From contig NC_089232.1 of the NCBI RefSeq assembly GCF_963924675.1, positions 31,260,842-31,324,841 on the forward strand: DNA of 64,000 nt. Reading direction: 5' to 3'. The notes under the pieces were generated by a model that made no database searches, was not told the origin of the DNA, and saw only the letters and a list, made by a program, of their open reading frames with translations. Shown one piece after another: positions 11,756 through 23,572 of this stretch. The translations under genes were made by a program, and so were the position numbers. Each line of letters starts with the position of its first letter. Position 1 is the first letter of the stretch. Source of the DNA: Phocoena phocoena. Its lineage: Eukaryota; Chordata; Mammalia; Artiodactyla; Phocoenidae.

Positions 11756-12317
11756 CTGTGGAAATACTATATAATGTTGTGTTACTATATAATGTCTGTG
11801 GAAATACTATATAATGTTGTGTTACTATATAATGTCTGTGGAAATACTATATAATGTTGTGTTGTTACTATATAATGTCTGTGGAAATACTATATAATGT
11901 TGTGTTACTATATAATGTCTGTGGAAATACTATATAATGTTGTGTTACTATATAATGTCTGTGGAAATACTATATAATGTGTTGTTACTATATAATGTCT
12001 GTGGGAATACTATATAACGTTGTGTTACTATATAATGTCTGTGGAAATACTATATAATGTTGTGTTACTATATAATGTCTGTGGAAATACTATATAATGC
12101 TGTGTTACTATATAATGTCTGTGGAAATACTATATAATGTTGTGTTGTTACTATATAATGTCTGTGGAAATACTATATAATGTTGTGTTACTATATAATG
12201 TCTGTGGAAATACTATATAATGTTGTGTTGTTACTATATAATGTCTGTGGAAATACTATATAATGTTGTGTTGTTACTATATAATGTCTGTGGAAATACT
12301 ATATAATGTTGTGTTAC
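11756..12317. repeat. Minisatellite, 14 units of 40 or 43 bp
   Basis: Fourteen CTGTGGAAATAC starts are countable, at 11756, 11796, 11836, 11879, 11919, 11959, 11999, 12039, 12079, 12119, 12162, 12202, 12245 and 12288. Units are 40 or 43 bp, the longer ones with an extra GTT. Each holds two ACTATATAATG boxes, so the unit is itself a diverged dimer of about 20 bp. Units are nearly identical. Confidence 0.97.
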
Positions 12318-12835
12318 TTTTCTTTTCTGTGCTTTTCTTCCCAGCTCTGCATACAATGACATCACATTGGTAGCTTGAAATCGGCCATGGTGGGAATATT
12401 TACACCATGGAAACTGACAAACACCACAAATCAGGGCTTAGTTTATTGTTTTGTTGACTATCTAGACTTAAGAAATTTATAGAGGAAATGTTAACAAGGC
12501 ACATTAAATTAAATCTAAATGTGTGTTGTGCCAGTGGCCAGTACATTGTGAATGGCACAGAAAAATCGAGCAAATGTTCTTCCAGTATTCAAAAACCATT
12601 ATCTGATTCCGTAAGGAAGTTGCTTACGCCATGGACAAATGAGTGAAATTCCAACATATATCTTTATTGTTTCACTTTTTCCTTGCTAGTTGGCACAAAA
12701 ATATCAGCCACCATTCATGTTGGAACTACATTCATTTTTCAATTATAATTATAGGTTGGCTATGGAATCAGTGGGTTGGTAAAAATCAATGAAAGCATTC
12801 TGTAAGGCTCGATTTGCTATATGCAATTGACAATA
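12318..12835. other. Intergenic, no feature recognised
   Basis: AT-rich unique-looking sequence between the minisatellite and the next SINE. No coding or known repeat signal is seen. Confidence 0.5.
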
Positions 12836-12849
12836 AAGAGTACTGTATA

Positions 12850-13179
12850 TATGTTTTTAAATTAATTAATCTATTTATTTTTGGCTGTGTTGGGTCTTCG
12901 CTGCTGTGCACAGGCTTTCTCTAGTTGCAGCACATGGCCTTCTTTTTGCTGTGGCTTCTCTTGTTGCAGAGCACGAGCTCTAGGCGTGTGGGCTTCAATA
13001 GTTGCGGTGCAGGACCTTCAGTGGTTGTGGTTCGCGGGCTCTAGAGCGCAGGCTCAGTAGTTGTGGCGCACGGGCTTAGTTGCTCCGCGACACGTGGGAT
13101 CTTCCTAGACCAGGGCTTGAACCTGTGTCCCCTGCATTGGCAGGTGGATTCTTAACCACTGTGCCACCAGGGGAGTCCC
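12850..13179 (-). mobile_element. Long CHR-family SINE
   Basis: Reverse copy of the long type (GGCTGTGTTGGGTCTTCG end). A 14-bp duplication AAGAGTACTGTATA lies at 12836-12849 and 13180-13193. Confidence 0.93.
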
Positions 13180-13768
13180 AAGAGTACTGTATAGTTTATT
13201 ATTATTTGTAAATTGCTAAACATCCTTTATGTCAATAACATTTATAATAAACTCACATATATGTATGTATGCATACATTTTTTTCTCCAGCAGGTCTGTT
13301 ATTTAACATTTGCACACCACAGGGCTGATTTCCTTAGGCTGAGGAGTGACCAGAGGCTTGACTCTTTGAAAGGATTCCCAGAAGAGGGAGGGAATTATCT
13401 GTGGAAAGAAGCTCCCATCAATGTAGAGAGGAGGGGTGGGTAAGTGAGACTCAGGTGGAGGGATTAGCCTGGATGGGTGAAGAGTCCCTGAGAAAGGAGT
13501 GGAAGTGGACAGAACCTGGGGCTCACTATTTTCTCTGCCATGTAGGATGCGACCCATCTTCTGAGAGCGTGAAGCAGAGACGAAGGGAGGAGCTGGGGCA
13601 GTTTGATCACGCTGGTCGCTGAGGGGCAGAGAAGGGACCTGTGAGGATGAGGCTGACTCAGAAAGAAAGGAGACCAGGACAGCAAAATCCTAACCATGAG
13701 CGCCAGAAGGGGGTGTGTCAACCAAGTTCCCCTCCTGGGCCCCACCCTGCAGGATGGATTGTTTTATT

Positions 13769-14001
13769 TATTTATTATTATTATTATTTATTTATTTTTG
13801 CTGTACGCGGGCTTCTCACTCCTGTGGCCTCTCCCGTTGCGGAGCACAGGCTCCGGACGCGCAGGCTCAGCGGCCATGGCTCATGGGCCCAGCCGCTCCG
13901 CGGCATGTGGGATCCTCCCGGACCGGGGCACGAACCTGCTTGAACCTTTGTCCCCTGCATCAGCAGGCGGACTCTCAACCACTGCGCCACCAGGGAAGCC
14001 C
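13769..14001 (-). mobile_element. CHR-2-like SINE with a 12-bp internal gain
   Basis: A 17-bp duplication GGATGGATTGTTTTATT flanks it (13752-13768 and 14002-14018). Relative to sister copies it has about 12 extra bases (CTTGAACCTTTG region, about 13939-13950), partly repeating the adjacent GAACCT. Its tail has become an ATT/TTTA repeat. Confidence 0.93.
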
Positions 14002-14019
14002 GGATGGATTGTTTTATTA

Positions 14020-14140
14020 ATCTCCCAGGATAATCCTAAGAGGAAACGGAAGCTGGGAGAGGTTAAGTCCTTTGTCCACAGCACAGAGCTGGTTACTGGC
14101 TGAGTCAGGATTCGAACACAGGCAGGGCAGCTCCATCAAT
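14020..14140 (-). mobile_element. MIR SINE remnant
   Basis: It reads AGGAAACGGAAGCTGGGAGAG, then GGTTAAGTCCTTTGTCC, then GAGTCAGGATTCGAACACAGG. These are the inverted MIR landmarks. Confidence 0.7.
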
Positions 14141-14519
14141 AAGGAGCCTGCCCAGCACTGCCTTTCCCCTTAGCAAAGCACCTCAGACTGTACAAACCGG
14201 AACTCCTCCAGGACAGAGGTTGGCAGTGCAGGTGTCGCACGTGTCAAGGGCTTGAAGGCTTCAAAAGGCCTGGCAAAGCCACCTCACGCCTCTGGCCCCG
14301 GTCTGGCGTCCATCTCCCAGCGTGCTCGTGACACAACTCCACAGTGCCTACGGAGGCTCATAATAACAAATACGGGCTTGCATTATTTTTTATATCTTTG
14401 TTATTTTCTTTTCTAATAATTCATCTTTATTGTATTTTTAAAAATAAAGCACATGACAGATTGGAAATGTACAAAACTTCAAACATTTGAGAAGCACTGC
14501 CTTAACCCACACTTCTTCT

Positions 14520-14739
14520 TCTTTTTAAAAATATTTATTTATTTAGGCTGTGTCTGGTTTTAGTTGTGGCACGTGGGATCTTCGTTGGGGCATGCAGGAT
14601 CTTTTAGTTGCAGCGTGCAGACTCTTAGCTGCTGCATGCAAACTCTTAGTTGCGGCATGCATGTGGGATGTAGTTCCCTGACCAGGGATCGAACCCGGGC
14701 CCCTTGCATTGGGAGTGCTGGACCACCAAGGAAGTCTCC
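14520..14739 (-). mobile_element. CHR-family SINE variant with internal repeats
   Basis: The head end (ACCAGGGATCGAACCC) and an A/T-rich tail are present. The body repeats a TTAGTTGC(A/G)GC(A/G)TGC-like unit several times. A short TAACCCACA duplication is visible on both sides. Confidence 0.8.
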
Positions 14740-14741
14740 TA

Positions 14742-17030
14742 ACCCACATTCCTAATCACATTGCTCCCCTGCTGGAAACCCTTAGTGATCCCCACTGGCT
14801 ACAGCAGAGGTTTCAAAGGGCGGGTGGGGACCAATTCATGGGTTGGGAGCTTAATTTACTGTGTCATTACCAGCGTTAAAAAAAGAGAAAAAAGCGGAGT
14901 AAAATAGAAAATATGAGTGTTTCACACGTGGTGAATGCACTTTGCTTTATACACACACACGCGCGCGTATATACATATATACAGTATACACACATACGTA
15001 TATATACACATTTCATATAATGCATACGTGTGCTGGAGTATGATGAAAAATGTCTTTCTTCCTATGATCACCTTAAAAAAAAGTTTGAATACAGTGGTCT
15101 ACCAGATGAAGACAGCACTGCCAGCCTGACGTGCAAAGCCACAGAGGAGAGGCAATTGCTGAGGGAGAGCAGGCTGTGCTTCCTGGGAAAAGGGTAAAGG
15201 TGAGCAGGGTTTAGAGGATAGATGAGCAGAGGGAATGACATAAACAAAGACCCCAAAAGACCACGACCTTCATGCCTAGGTTGTGCTGGCGCTCCAACTA
15301 GGAATGGGTCTGGTCCTGGCCTCCAGGACCTTGCAGGTGGCATGAGGACTGCAGTCCCTGTGATGGGAGCTTAGAGGAGGGAACCCTTAAGTCTGTCAGG
15401 GAAATCAAGGAGGACCTCCTGGAGGTGACAATACCTTAGCTGACTTCTGAGGAAAGAGCTGGAGTTCACCAGGGGAACAGGGGTGTGGGGAAGGCTTGCC
15501 TGGCCAAGTGAGTGACTTGTGAAAAGGCATGAAAAGCTCCTCATGCTTGGGGATACAAGTCATCTGATGTAGGTGGAGCGTGAGCTAGGGAGGGGCCTCA
15601 CGTACCATGTTGAGAGCCAGGATTTTGTTTTGGCCTGAGGAGCCATGGAGGAATTTTGCACAGAAGAATGCAATGAGTATACTTCCATCTCAGGACTCTG
15701 GCAGCCCTAGGAGAGTGGATTACCGGGGAGGGGACAGCAGGGAGGGGACTATTGCAGCAGTTGGGCCTGAGGTAGGGCAGTCGGGGTGCAGAGGGTGGGC
15801 AGGATGGGGGGACTCAGGAGGAGCCAGCAGAACAAGGCCACCCATCAGCTGACTGAATGGGCAGCGAGACGAGCAGGGAGGCGAGGATGACTCCAGCGTG
15901 GCTGACTTGGGAAACTGGCTGGTTGGTGGTACCTTTTGCTCAGATAACACAGGAGGCAGAGCAGGTCTAGGCAGGAGACAATGCATTTAGTGTGGAAAGT
16001 GGCACTTGTAGGTGGGTGTGGCATGTAGCAAGGGGGCTAGGTTAGGCCAGGGGTACAGGCTGGGGAGAGTGAGGGAGAAAGGGCCGTAGAGGGAGCCTCA
16101 GGGAGAAAGGTGCCATGAAAGACTGAGGGGAATGGTCTTTGAGGCACAAGGTCAAAAGACTTGGGTCCCAGGAGCCAATGGGGCAGAAAAGACCTAGGAA
16201 GAAAAGAAGCAAGGCAAAAGCTTAGGAAAATCAGATATCCCCAGGGGCTCCTGCGATGAGGCCATTGGGAAGCCACTGACACCCTTGGCAAGGGCGTAGC
16301 TCAGGGTGGAGGGGCAGAAGGCAGCAGCTTGGGGAGTGAGTGGAGCGGACACGGAGAGGCAGAGGGAAGCGGGGCTGCTCTAGACCACATGGCGCCTTTG
16401 TGCGAGTTGGAAGGGGCCCCTCCTTCCTCCAGGCAGATCTGGAGCACACTGGCTTGGCGGGGGAGGGACATGGGTGGCCTTCAGCCCCATGTTCCCCGCA
16501 GTGGGGCATCTGCATGCCGTGGCCCTGCGAGTGTGGACCAGCCCTGCTAGAAACTGACTGGGCAGGAAGGAGGAAGATAGTCATTGACCAAGGGGAATGC
16601 TGGATCACGTGAGGGAGTATTTTTTAGGATGTGAGAGCCTAGTGCACGCTGGCTTGGATGAGGGAGGGGAGCTCATGAAGAAACAGAGTACAGGACCGGA
16701 GCCTGCAACAGGAAGCTAGGTGGGAGCCTGGGCAGGAGGAAGCAAGCCTGCTGTCCCTGCCGGGAGTCTGGGGAGCCGGTCGCTGAAGGGGAGCATGGCT
16801 GTGCGCCTGGGGCGCGGTGTGCGGGGGGCGCTGCAGGCAGCACTGAGCTGGGAACTTCGGCTCTGGGGCCTGGGAGAGGACGCCCAGCAGGGACACTGAG
16901 CTTACCTGTCCTGAGTGACCAGCGGCTCCGGTGACCGAGACCGGGTGACATGCAGACTGCCGGACAGCGGGCCTAGGGCTGGCCAGGCTGCGGAGGGTCT
17001 TGGCACAGAGCTTTTGTATACTTAGTATTT
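14742..17030. other. Intergenic; simple repeat plus diverged L2-type sequence
   Basis: 14950-15015 is a mixed (AC)/(GC)/(AT) microsatellite with CGCGCG and TACGTATATA blocks. Purine-rich sequence at about 15340-16000 (GGGAAATCAAGGAGGACCTCC and similar) looks like inverted ancient LINE (L2-type) remnants. No gene is recognised. Confidence 0.45.
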
Positions 17031-17275
17031 TACTTTCTATGATGGAACATTTTCGAACACACCCGAAAGGTGTGGGAAACTCAGATGAACCCTCTTACAC
17101 CTACCATTTAGTTTCAACAGTTATTACTATTGTCAGTGTTAGTTTATTACCCCTCCTTTAAGTGCCTTTTTAAAAATTAAAAAAACAAAATTATTTTTTT
17201 TTGTTTTTTAGAGCAGTTTTTAGGTTCACAGCCAAATTGATCTGAAGGTACAGTGATTTCCCATCTACCCCTGCT
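17030..17275 (-). mobile_element. Old L1 3' UTR fragment
   Basis: A GATGGAACATTTTCGAAC-like start, CCATTTAGTTTCAACAG and a GTTTTTAGGTTCACAGCC-like end resemble inverted 3' UTRs of old L1M elements. Boundaries are approximate. Confidence 0.5.
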
Positions 17276-17283
17276 TAAAATCT

Positions 17284-17497
17284 TTTTTTTTTTTTTTTTT
17301 TATTTGCAGTACGCGGGCCTCTCACTGTTGCGGCCTCTCCCGTTGCGGAGCACAGGCTCCGGACGTGCAGGCTCAGCAGCCATGGCTCACGGGCCCAGCC
17401 GCTCCACGGCATGTGGGATCTTCCCGGACCAGGGTTCGAGCCCATGTCCCCTGCATCGGCAGGCGGACTCTCAACCACTGCACCACCAGGGAAGCCC
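17284..17497 (-). mobile_element. CHR-2-like SINE
   Basis: Reverse full-length copy. A 13-bp duplication TAAAATCTTTTTT lies at 17276-17288 and 17498-17510; the left copy overlaps the tail. Confidence 0.93.
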
Positions 17498-17555
17498 TAA
17501 AATCTTTTTTTACTTGAAAATAATTTTAAACTTACAGAACTTGCAAGAAGCTTCT

Positions 17556-17790
17556 TTATTTTTTTTTTTATTTTTATTTTTTTTATTTTTTTTTTTTTGC
17601 GGTACGCGGGCCTCTCACTGTTGTGGCCTCTTCCATTGCAGAGCACAGGGTCCGGACGCGCAGGCCCAGCGGCCATGGCTCACGGGCCCAGCCGCTCCGC
17701 GGCATGTGGGATCTTCCCGGACCGGGGCACGAACCCCTGTCCCCTGCATCGGCAGGCGGGCTCTAAACCACTGCGCCACCAGGGAAGCCC
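17556..17790 (-). mobile_element. CHR-2-like SINE
   Basis: A second reverse copy only about 60 bp after the previous one, in the same orientation. The tail is a long T/TTTA run. The two copies differ at several bases, so they are separate insertions. Confidence 0.92.
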
Positions 17791-17799
17791 CAGCGTCTT

Positions 17800-20430
17800 T
17801 GTTTTTAAATAGTGTTTTTCTTATTAGAGAATATATTCTCAGAATGGCTACAGAAGAAAACTGAGATCTTCATGAGCCTACCACCCAGAAAAAAGTACTG
17901 TCATTGTTTTGTTGTCTTTCCTTCCAGTCTTTTTTCTATGCTTATATTTGTATTTTCAGTTGGACGGTTGTATCCAGAAACTAACTGGCTTCCTGTCTGG
18001 TGTGTCGATATGAGCTGGCTCAGTCCCAGGGCCTTCCCCCAGAGAGCCTGCTGAGAGCAACAACAAATCAATCTGAGTTTGTGATTTGTGGCTGCCCTCA
18101 TTCCCCGGACTCCTCTCTGGCGCTCCTTTAATTTTGGTTTTTCTTGGGTAATATTGGTTGGTTTCTGGTGGGATGAGGTGCTCATCTCTCTGGAACTGGG
18201 ACGCCTGTGTCTGAATCTTTCTCCCCCGCTCACCTGAGAACTCTGTGAGTGGAGGGCCCGGATCTGATTCATCGCTCAATGTGAAGCAGAGTTGGCCTCA
18301 AGAAATAAGTCTAGAATTGAATCGACCTGCTTCTTTGGCATTGCCCAAAGAACTGCAGACTCAGAGTGCCTTACACTAATTTACAGCCACCAGCACGGTG
18401 TCTGGCACAGAGCAGGTGCTCAATAAATGTGTTACTGCTGCTACCAATAACCTAGAGATTTCCATCCGGGTCAGGGTTCCGCTGCTTTTTCCTCCTTCCC
18501 TTTCCCACCCTCCCCTCCTTCCTCCGGATGGCAAAGAGACCATTCTGACATGCCGGAGGGAAGGTGCCACCCTTTGTCCCCGCATCGTCTGTAAGTTAGG
18601 AGCAAAGCTGAGCTGGCAATGGATCCAAAAGAAACAGCTCCTTTGCTGAGGCTATTTTATACGTTTACGTGGCTCAAGACACCAGCTATCATTAGCAGCA
18701 ATTAGAAATGTTTCAGGATCAGTTCAAAGCTGCCTTGGAGGTATTTTAAGTTGGACAAAAGTCCTCCACGTGTCTAGCTTTGAGCCAAGTTTCCTGGTGT
18801 CGTTAGAAGCCCCCTTGTATTTGGAGACTGCAGTCTATATATTTTGAATGCCTGAATATTTCATAAATTTCAAGGGTGTTTGTCCAAAGGGGGTTAACAT
18901 CTCCAAAGCGGTTTGGATTACATTATGAGTCCCACTTCCAGCCTCAGTTAAGTGGAGGGGACCGTGAAGATGGGAGAGGAGGGGAATCTGCCTGGGGTCT
19001 TTCCTTAGAGCCAGTCCCTCTGGCCAGGCAGAACCCCTGGGCTTCTGTGGCCCACAGGGAGGGTGGCAGAAGGGATAAGGGCATGACCTTCTAGGGTTGG
19101 GGCATCAGGAAATGGGAAGAAGGCGGGAACCCAGTTTGGAGGGCTGGGGTGTGAGGAGGGGTGTGGGGAGGCCTTCCGAACACCTTAAGAAGTCTTCGTA
19201 TTTGACTGAAAGCTAAGAACAGGGTAAGAACCGGTTTTGGCATGTTGAACTTCTAGGGAGTTAGTCAGCAACTTGTTTTGACCAACTGTTGGTTGGCCCT
19301 GGTCTTGACCCTGGGCCTGGAGGACTGCAAGTGGCACTGGGGCCTCAGATCACTGTTCTCTAAACATCTCGGGGACCCTCCAGGGTGACGATGGGCACCA
19401 GGCATCTTGCTGCCTGCTGACAGAGTGGATTCAGCCAGTGGGCTGAGTGGAGCGGCTTCTGGGTGGAAGGCTTTAAAACCAGGTGGTAAAGGAGTTGGAG
19501 GGCGACCCAAATGGGAGGAAGAGGTTCTGGAACAGCGGAGAACTGGAGCAGGGAAAGCCGGGCAGGAATTCCTTGTCCCTGAGCTGTGCCCAGGACCCAG
19601 GAGGGTGACCAGGCAAGGAAAAGCTGTCCTGCCCCATAGCTTCTGGCTACAGTTGGTGTGAGTGCTGGGCACTTCCCACTCAGCAACAGCGGGGCTGGGA
19701 GTTGAGGGTTTGTGGTTTGGAAATAAGGAACCCGCTGGTGCCTTGGGTTTCCCCACAGGCTTTGCTTTGGTCAGAGCCCACCCAGACTCCCTTGGGCTCT
19801 GCTCTGAATCCCTAACTGGATTTTTATGCAGAATTCACCTCTTTGCCCCTCTTTGCTGCTTGAGGACCTGATGCCACGACCCACTGAAGGGAAACACTGG
19901 AAGCAGCTGGGGCCCCGCTCCCGGGAGCTGTGCCATCACCCCTCCCCAGCCCCGCACTCACGCCAACCCCGGGATGGGGCCTCGGGAGGGACGAGCCGGG
20001 GCGGGAGCTACTTGGAGTGGGGCAGGCCGAGGGGAGCTTGCTCGTGGGGGCAGAGCCGAGAGGTAGGAAGGATGGAGGGAGCGTGTCCTTGGCTCCGCAC
20101 GGTGGAGGAAGGGCAGAAGGCGGGACGACCCACTCTCAAAGTGGCATGGCCGTGACTGGGTCTGCTTCAGGGGGTCAGCCTGCATATACACGTCGGCCTT
20201 AAACTCTTCAAAACTGGGCTGTTAAACATCTGCATCCTGGTTTCATCAGCTTGTAAGCCATGGTGATGGGACCTGCCTAGTTTTCTGGGCCAGTAAGTGT
20301 GCCCAGAGGCTCATAAACATCAGGTGCCTCCAGTAAATACGATATTAACACTCAGTGTAAATGTGCATGCAAAGAAATCTGTGAAATGAAAGGTGGGAGC
20401 TGAATTCTGTATGCATGTTACCCAATTTCT
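17800..20430. other. Intergenic, mostly unique-looking
   Basis: A short MIR/L2-like end (CACGGTGTCTGGCACAGAGCA, then AATAAATG) lies at 18390-18430. 19860-20160 is GC rich with scattered CpG. No gene is recognised; open frames here lack conserved features. Confidence 0.45.
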
Positions 20431-20436
20431 TTCTTT

Positions 20437-20633
20437 ATTTCTTTCTTTTTTTTTTTTGCGGTACGTGGGCCTCTCCCGTTGCGGAGCACAGGCTCCGGAT
20501 GCGCAGGCTCAGCGGCCATGGCTCACGGGCCCAGCCGCTCTGCGGCATGTGGGATCCTCCCAGACCAGGGCACAAACCCGCGTCCCCTGCATCGGCAGGC
20601 GGACTCTCAACCACTGCGCCACCAGGAAAGCCT
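20437..20633 (-). mobile_element. CHR-2-like SINE, internally shortened
   Basis: Reverse copy in which GGCCTCTCACTGTTGTGGCC has collapsed to one GGCCTCTC, a deletion between direct repeats. The CAATTTCTT motif occurs on both sides as a probable target duplication. Confidence 0.9.
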
Positions 20634-20787
20634 ATGCAATTTCTTAGTGGTTTTGAACCGAGAATGGTTGTGTGATTGCGTGTTGGGGGTGGGTTTTACA
20701 TGTGCAGGATGTGTGCACAGTGTGTGTGGGGAGTGCGTTTCTGTGGACATGTATGTGCGTGTGACGTGGGGTACGGAGGGCGTTTGT

Positions 20788-20789
<2 letters not shown>

Positions 20790-20830
<41 letters not shown>
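20790..20830. repeat. (TG)n microsatellite
   Basis: Uninterrupted TG run of about 20 units, preceded by a degenerate TGTG-rich zone from 20660. Confidence 0.95.
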
Positions 20831-20832
<2 letters not shown>

Positions 20833-20839
20833 GAGAAGT

Positions 20840-23400
20840 CCCAACAGATTGGATGGAGACAAAACCAGCTACATAATTTACAGGGCCTGGTGCAAAATGA
20901 GTGTTCGGCCTCTTTCAAACTATTGGGAATTTCAAGACAGCAACAGCAGAGCCTCCGAACAAGCTCGGGCCATGCTGAGTGCAGAGGCCCCGTGACTCCC
21001 CAGATCGAATGCCCATGAAGTGGTCCCGGTTAGAGCACCTTCTGTGTCCCCTCAGCCTTCTTTTGCTGCCTTGAACAATCCTTAAATCCCCGCCTGCTCC
21101 CTCCCCATCCAGCTCCCAGGGTGACCTTGATCTTGGGAGTGTGAGGCACCCACCAGAGCCTGCATGCCCAGCAAGGGCTGGTGGTGCCCTTCTTTCCCTC
21201 CTGGTGTTGCAGTCTGGGCCTCACGGGGGGCCCCAGACTCCATAAAGTGTCTCCAGGCTCTTTGCTCGAAATGATCTCCTGAGAACGTGCGGGTGCCCTC
21301 CCAGGCCCCCCTTGTACCCCCTGCACCCTGGGGCCCTGCCCACCACCCTGGGGACTTGAGGGCTCAGGCTCCTCCCCAGGCCCTCAGTGTGGCCCCAGCA
21401 GTTGTCAGGCAGCAGACACAGGGACGAGAAGGAGGCACGCAGTTTTTGGGGTGTCCCCAGTGCCCACCAAGCGCGTCAGCTGGCAAGCCACCTTGCCTCT
21501 TACTTCCCTCGGTCACATGCCAGCCTCTTCACACCTTTCCACTTCCAGGGGACCAGGTGTTCGGGGTGACGAATACCGGGGAGCCACAGAGCCACTAAGT
21601 CAGTTCCCTGGGCCACAGAACAACACCCATCCCAGGGACTGGGAGTCTGTTGACTAACGTCCACTTGCAGAAGGGGCTTCCTGGTCTTGTGGGTGCAGGG
21701 CCATTCCTCTGGGTGCAGGTTTTGCGTTATGCAATCTTCTCAGAGACCCCCCTGCCCTTGACACCTTCCCACTGACTCTACTTCCCCCTCCTCTGGGCTC
21801 CTGGAATGGCATGATGGCCCCACCTCAGCCAGGCAGCTGTGACGAGAGGTGTTGACCCAGCTGCCTCTGTGCTGGTTCACTGTGTCAGGTGGAAGAGACT
21901 GACACAGCCGCAGGGACTAAGGGTCTTTCGGCATGGTCAGGGACCCTGGGACCGTCCATAGGCAGGACTGGAGCCCGGGGCCTCTGGAATTCAGCCAGGC
22001 ACTGGGTGATCGGTGGTACAGGCGGCTGGTGAGGAACAGGCTCTGGGCAAGGAAAAACAGCCCAGAGCCACAGGTGTGCCGCTGCTTCTCGCTCCTCTCC
22101 TGTGTTCATCTCTCCTGTTTGGTGATGGCACTCAGCCAGGCCTGGAGTCCAGCAGAGAGCACCTGCTGGCCCCAGAGTAAGTTTCTACGGGGCCTGGAGA
22201 CAGACGTGCACGTGCATGAGACGGACTTGTGAACGGACCAGCACAGCCAACGCTCAGCTCAACGGGGAGCAGGCACACCAGCGAGGGCCAGAGTAGAGGG
22301 CTCCATGGAGGGGCGACATCTGAACGGGGTCATACGTGTGGGCCCACCAACAGCTCCGGTCACCCTGCACAGGCCCGAGTCAGGCTCCAGCCCTAGGACT
22401 CCCAGATCTGCCTTCTGGGCATCCATGGGGTGGCCCGGGGTGGCCCTCCACCTTCCCACCCCCTCCCCCTGCAAGAGGTCCCACAGCCAACCTCCTCCAT
22501 CCAAAGCCTTCCAGACTCTCACCACTGGCTTTGCCAACATGGTGGACGTTTCCCCCTCTTGGAACACAAAGGAGTGGAATTCCCTGGCTGCTCTTTCCAC
22601 GAATGACTGGGTGAGGGAATGGACTACAGCACCTGGGGAAGGGGCTCTTGGAAGGTTCCCGGAAGGTGAGAGAGGAGGAGCCCATGGTGGGGTCCACCCA
22701 CAGCTAGAGCAGGAGCCCGACTCCGGATTCTGGAACCCACTCCCATAAGTGCAAGATCCGCACCAGCCCACTGCAAGGCCCTAATGTGGGTGCGCAGGCC
22801 AAGGCTTAGCCCGCAAACATGCTGACTCTGAATTAGGTGTGATCAACGAGGGAAAGTTACTCTAACAATTGCGTTCATGGAAAATGTGTGTGTCCCCTCA
22901 TTTGAAAATCGATTTATTTCTGGACATTCTTGATTCTGGGACTCTCTTCCATCTCCCTCTCCAGAGAATCTTACGGGATTCTCTACTTGGTTCAGAACGC
23001 ACGAGAAACACCTAGCCCTCGCCACACGGAGCAGAAGCACAATAAATGTAAGCTCCTTTCCCTTAACCACTCAAAGGGGTCACTCGAGGTTGATGCAAAG
23101 GGGCTTCTCCAGTCTAGAAGCTGATGGGCCTCTGGTGCCTGCCTCCCCCTTCCTTCTCCAGCTGATGACAAACACCTGGATATCGTAACATCCCCTGTTA
23201 TCCTCATCTGTTATTCTGGGACATAGGCTGGGGAGGGTACCTGAGTAGGGCCCCTCTGACCCAGGCTGGCCTTCCTTGCAATGTGGGCTGGCAGGTACCC
23301 GTCCCGATGACGAATGCAGGAGGGTGAGGTACTGATCCTGCTAGATGGACAGGATGCTGGCAGGAGGGTAGGAGGAGCAGGGCGGAGCTTCCAGAACAAA
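20840..23400. other. Upstream flank of ASPRV1
   Basis: No gene, no CHR SINE and no clear LINE is visible. The ASPRV1 promoter and 5' UTR presumably lie in the proximal part, but I see no unambiguous TATA box or transcription start. Confidence 0.4.
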
Positions 23401-23405
23401 GGCAA

Positions 23406-23572
23406 ATGGGGAGCCCTGGGGGCTCAGGCTAGGCATCAAAAAGGCTCTGCCGAGTTAGCAGGCTACGGCAGCTCTCCGTCTCTGCACCCAGCAGTCGGTC
23501 AGACAATCCTCACCTGGTCCCTTCTGCCTGCCCATGGCGAATACCGAGCAACACTTTGCTTAGAGAGGCCTC
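23406..23572 (+). pseudogene. ASPRV1: Decayed N-terminal coding part of ASPRV1
   Basis: Compared with human ASPRV1 (recalled, 343 residues), this stretch still resembles the first about 55 codons, but in pieces. An ATG at 23406 opens a frame that closes at TAG 23430-23432. The next recognisable piece (LGIKKAL-like, 23429-23449) is in the frame of the downstream protease and meets TAG at 23456-23458. A later LLREA-like piece (23556-23570) is in another frame, and TAG at 23561-23563 again blocks the protease frame. A single-base loss between 23570 and 23576 fits the last shift. The MANTEQHFA frame from ATG 23534 also ends at 23561. No start codon here can reach the protease in frame. Confidence 0.8.

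Noticed and set aside
11756..12317. CRISPR-like array
   Set aside because: Units are contiguous without unique spacers and the genome is mammalian. It is a minisatellite.
17253..17864. 203-codon open frame across two SINEs
   Set aside because: The protein is read through two CHR-2-like SINEs. The same ASHCCGL / [13 protein letters not shown] peptides recur at every copy, so it is a repeat-derived frame.
22305..22748. 147-codon plus-strand frame upstream of ASPRV1 as a missing 5' exon
   Set aside because: It shows no similarity to the ASPRV1 N-terminus, overlaps a longer minus-strand frame, and the human gene needs no upstream coding exon.
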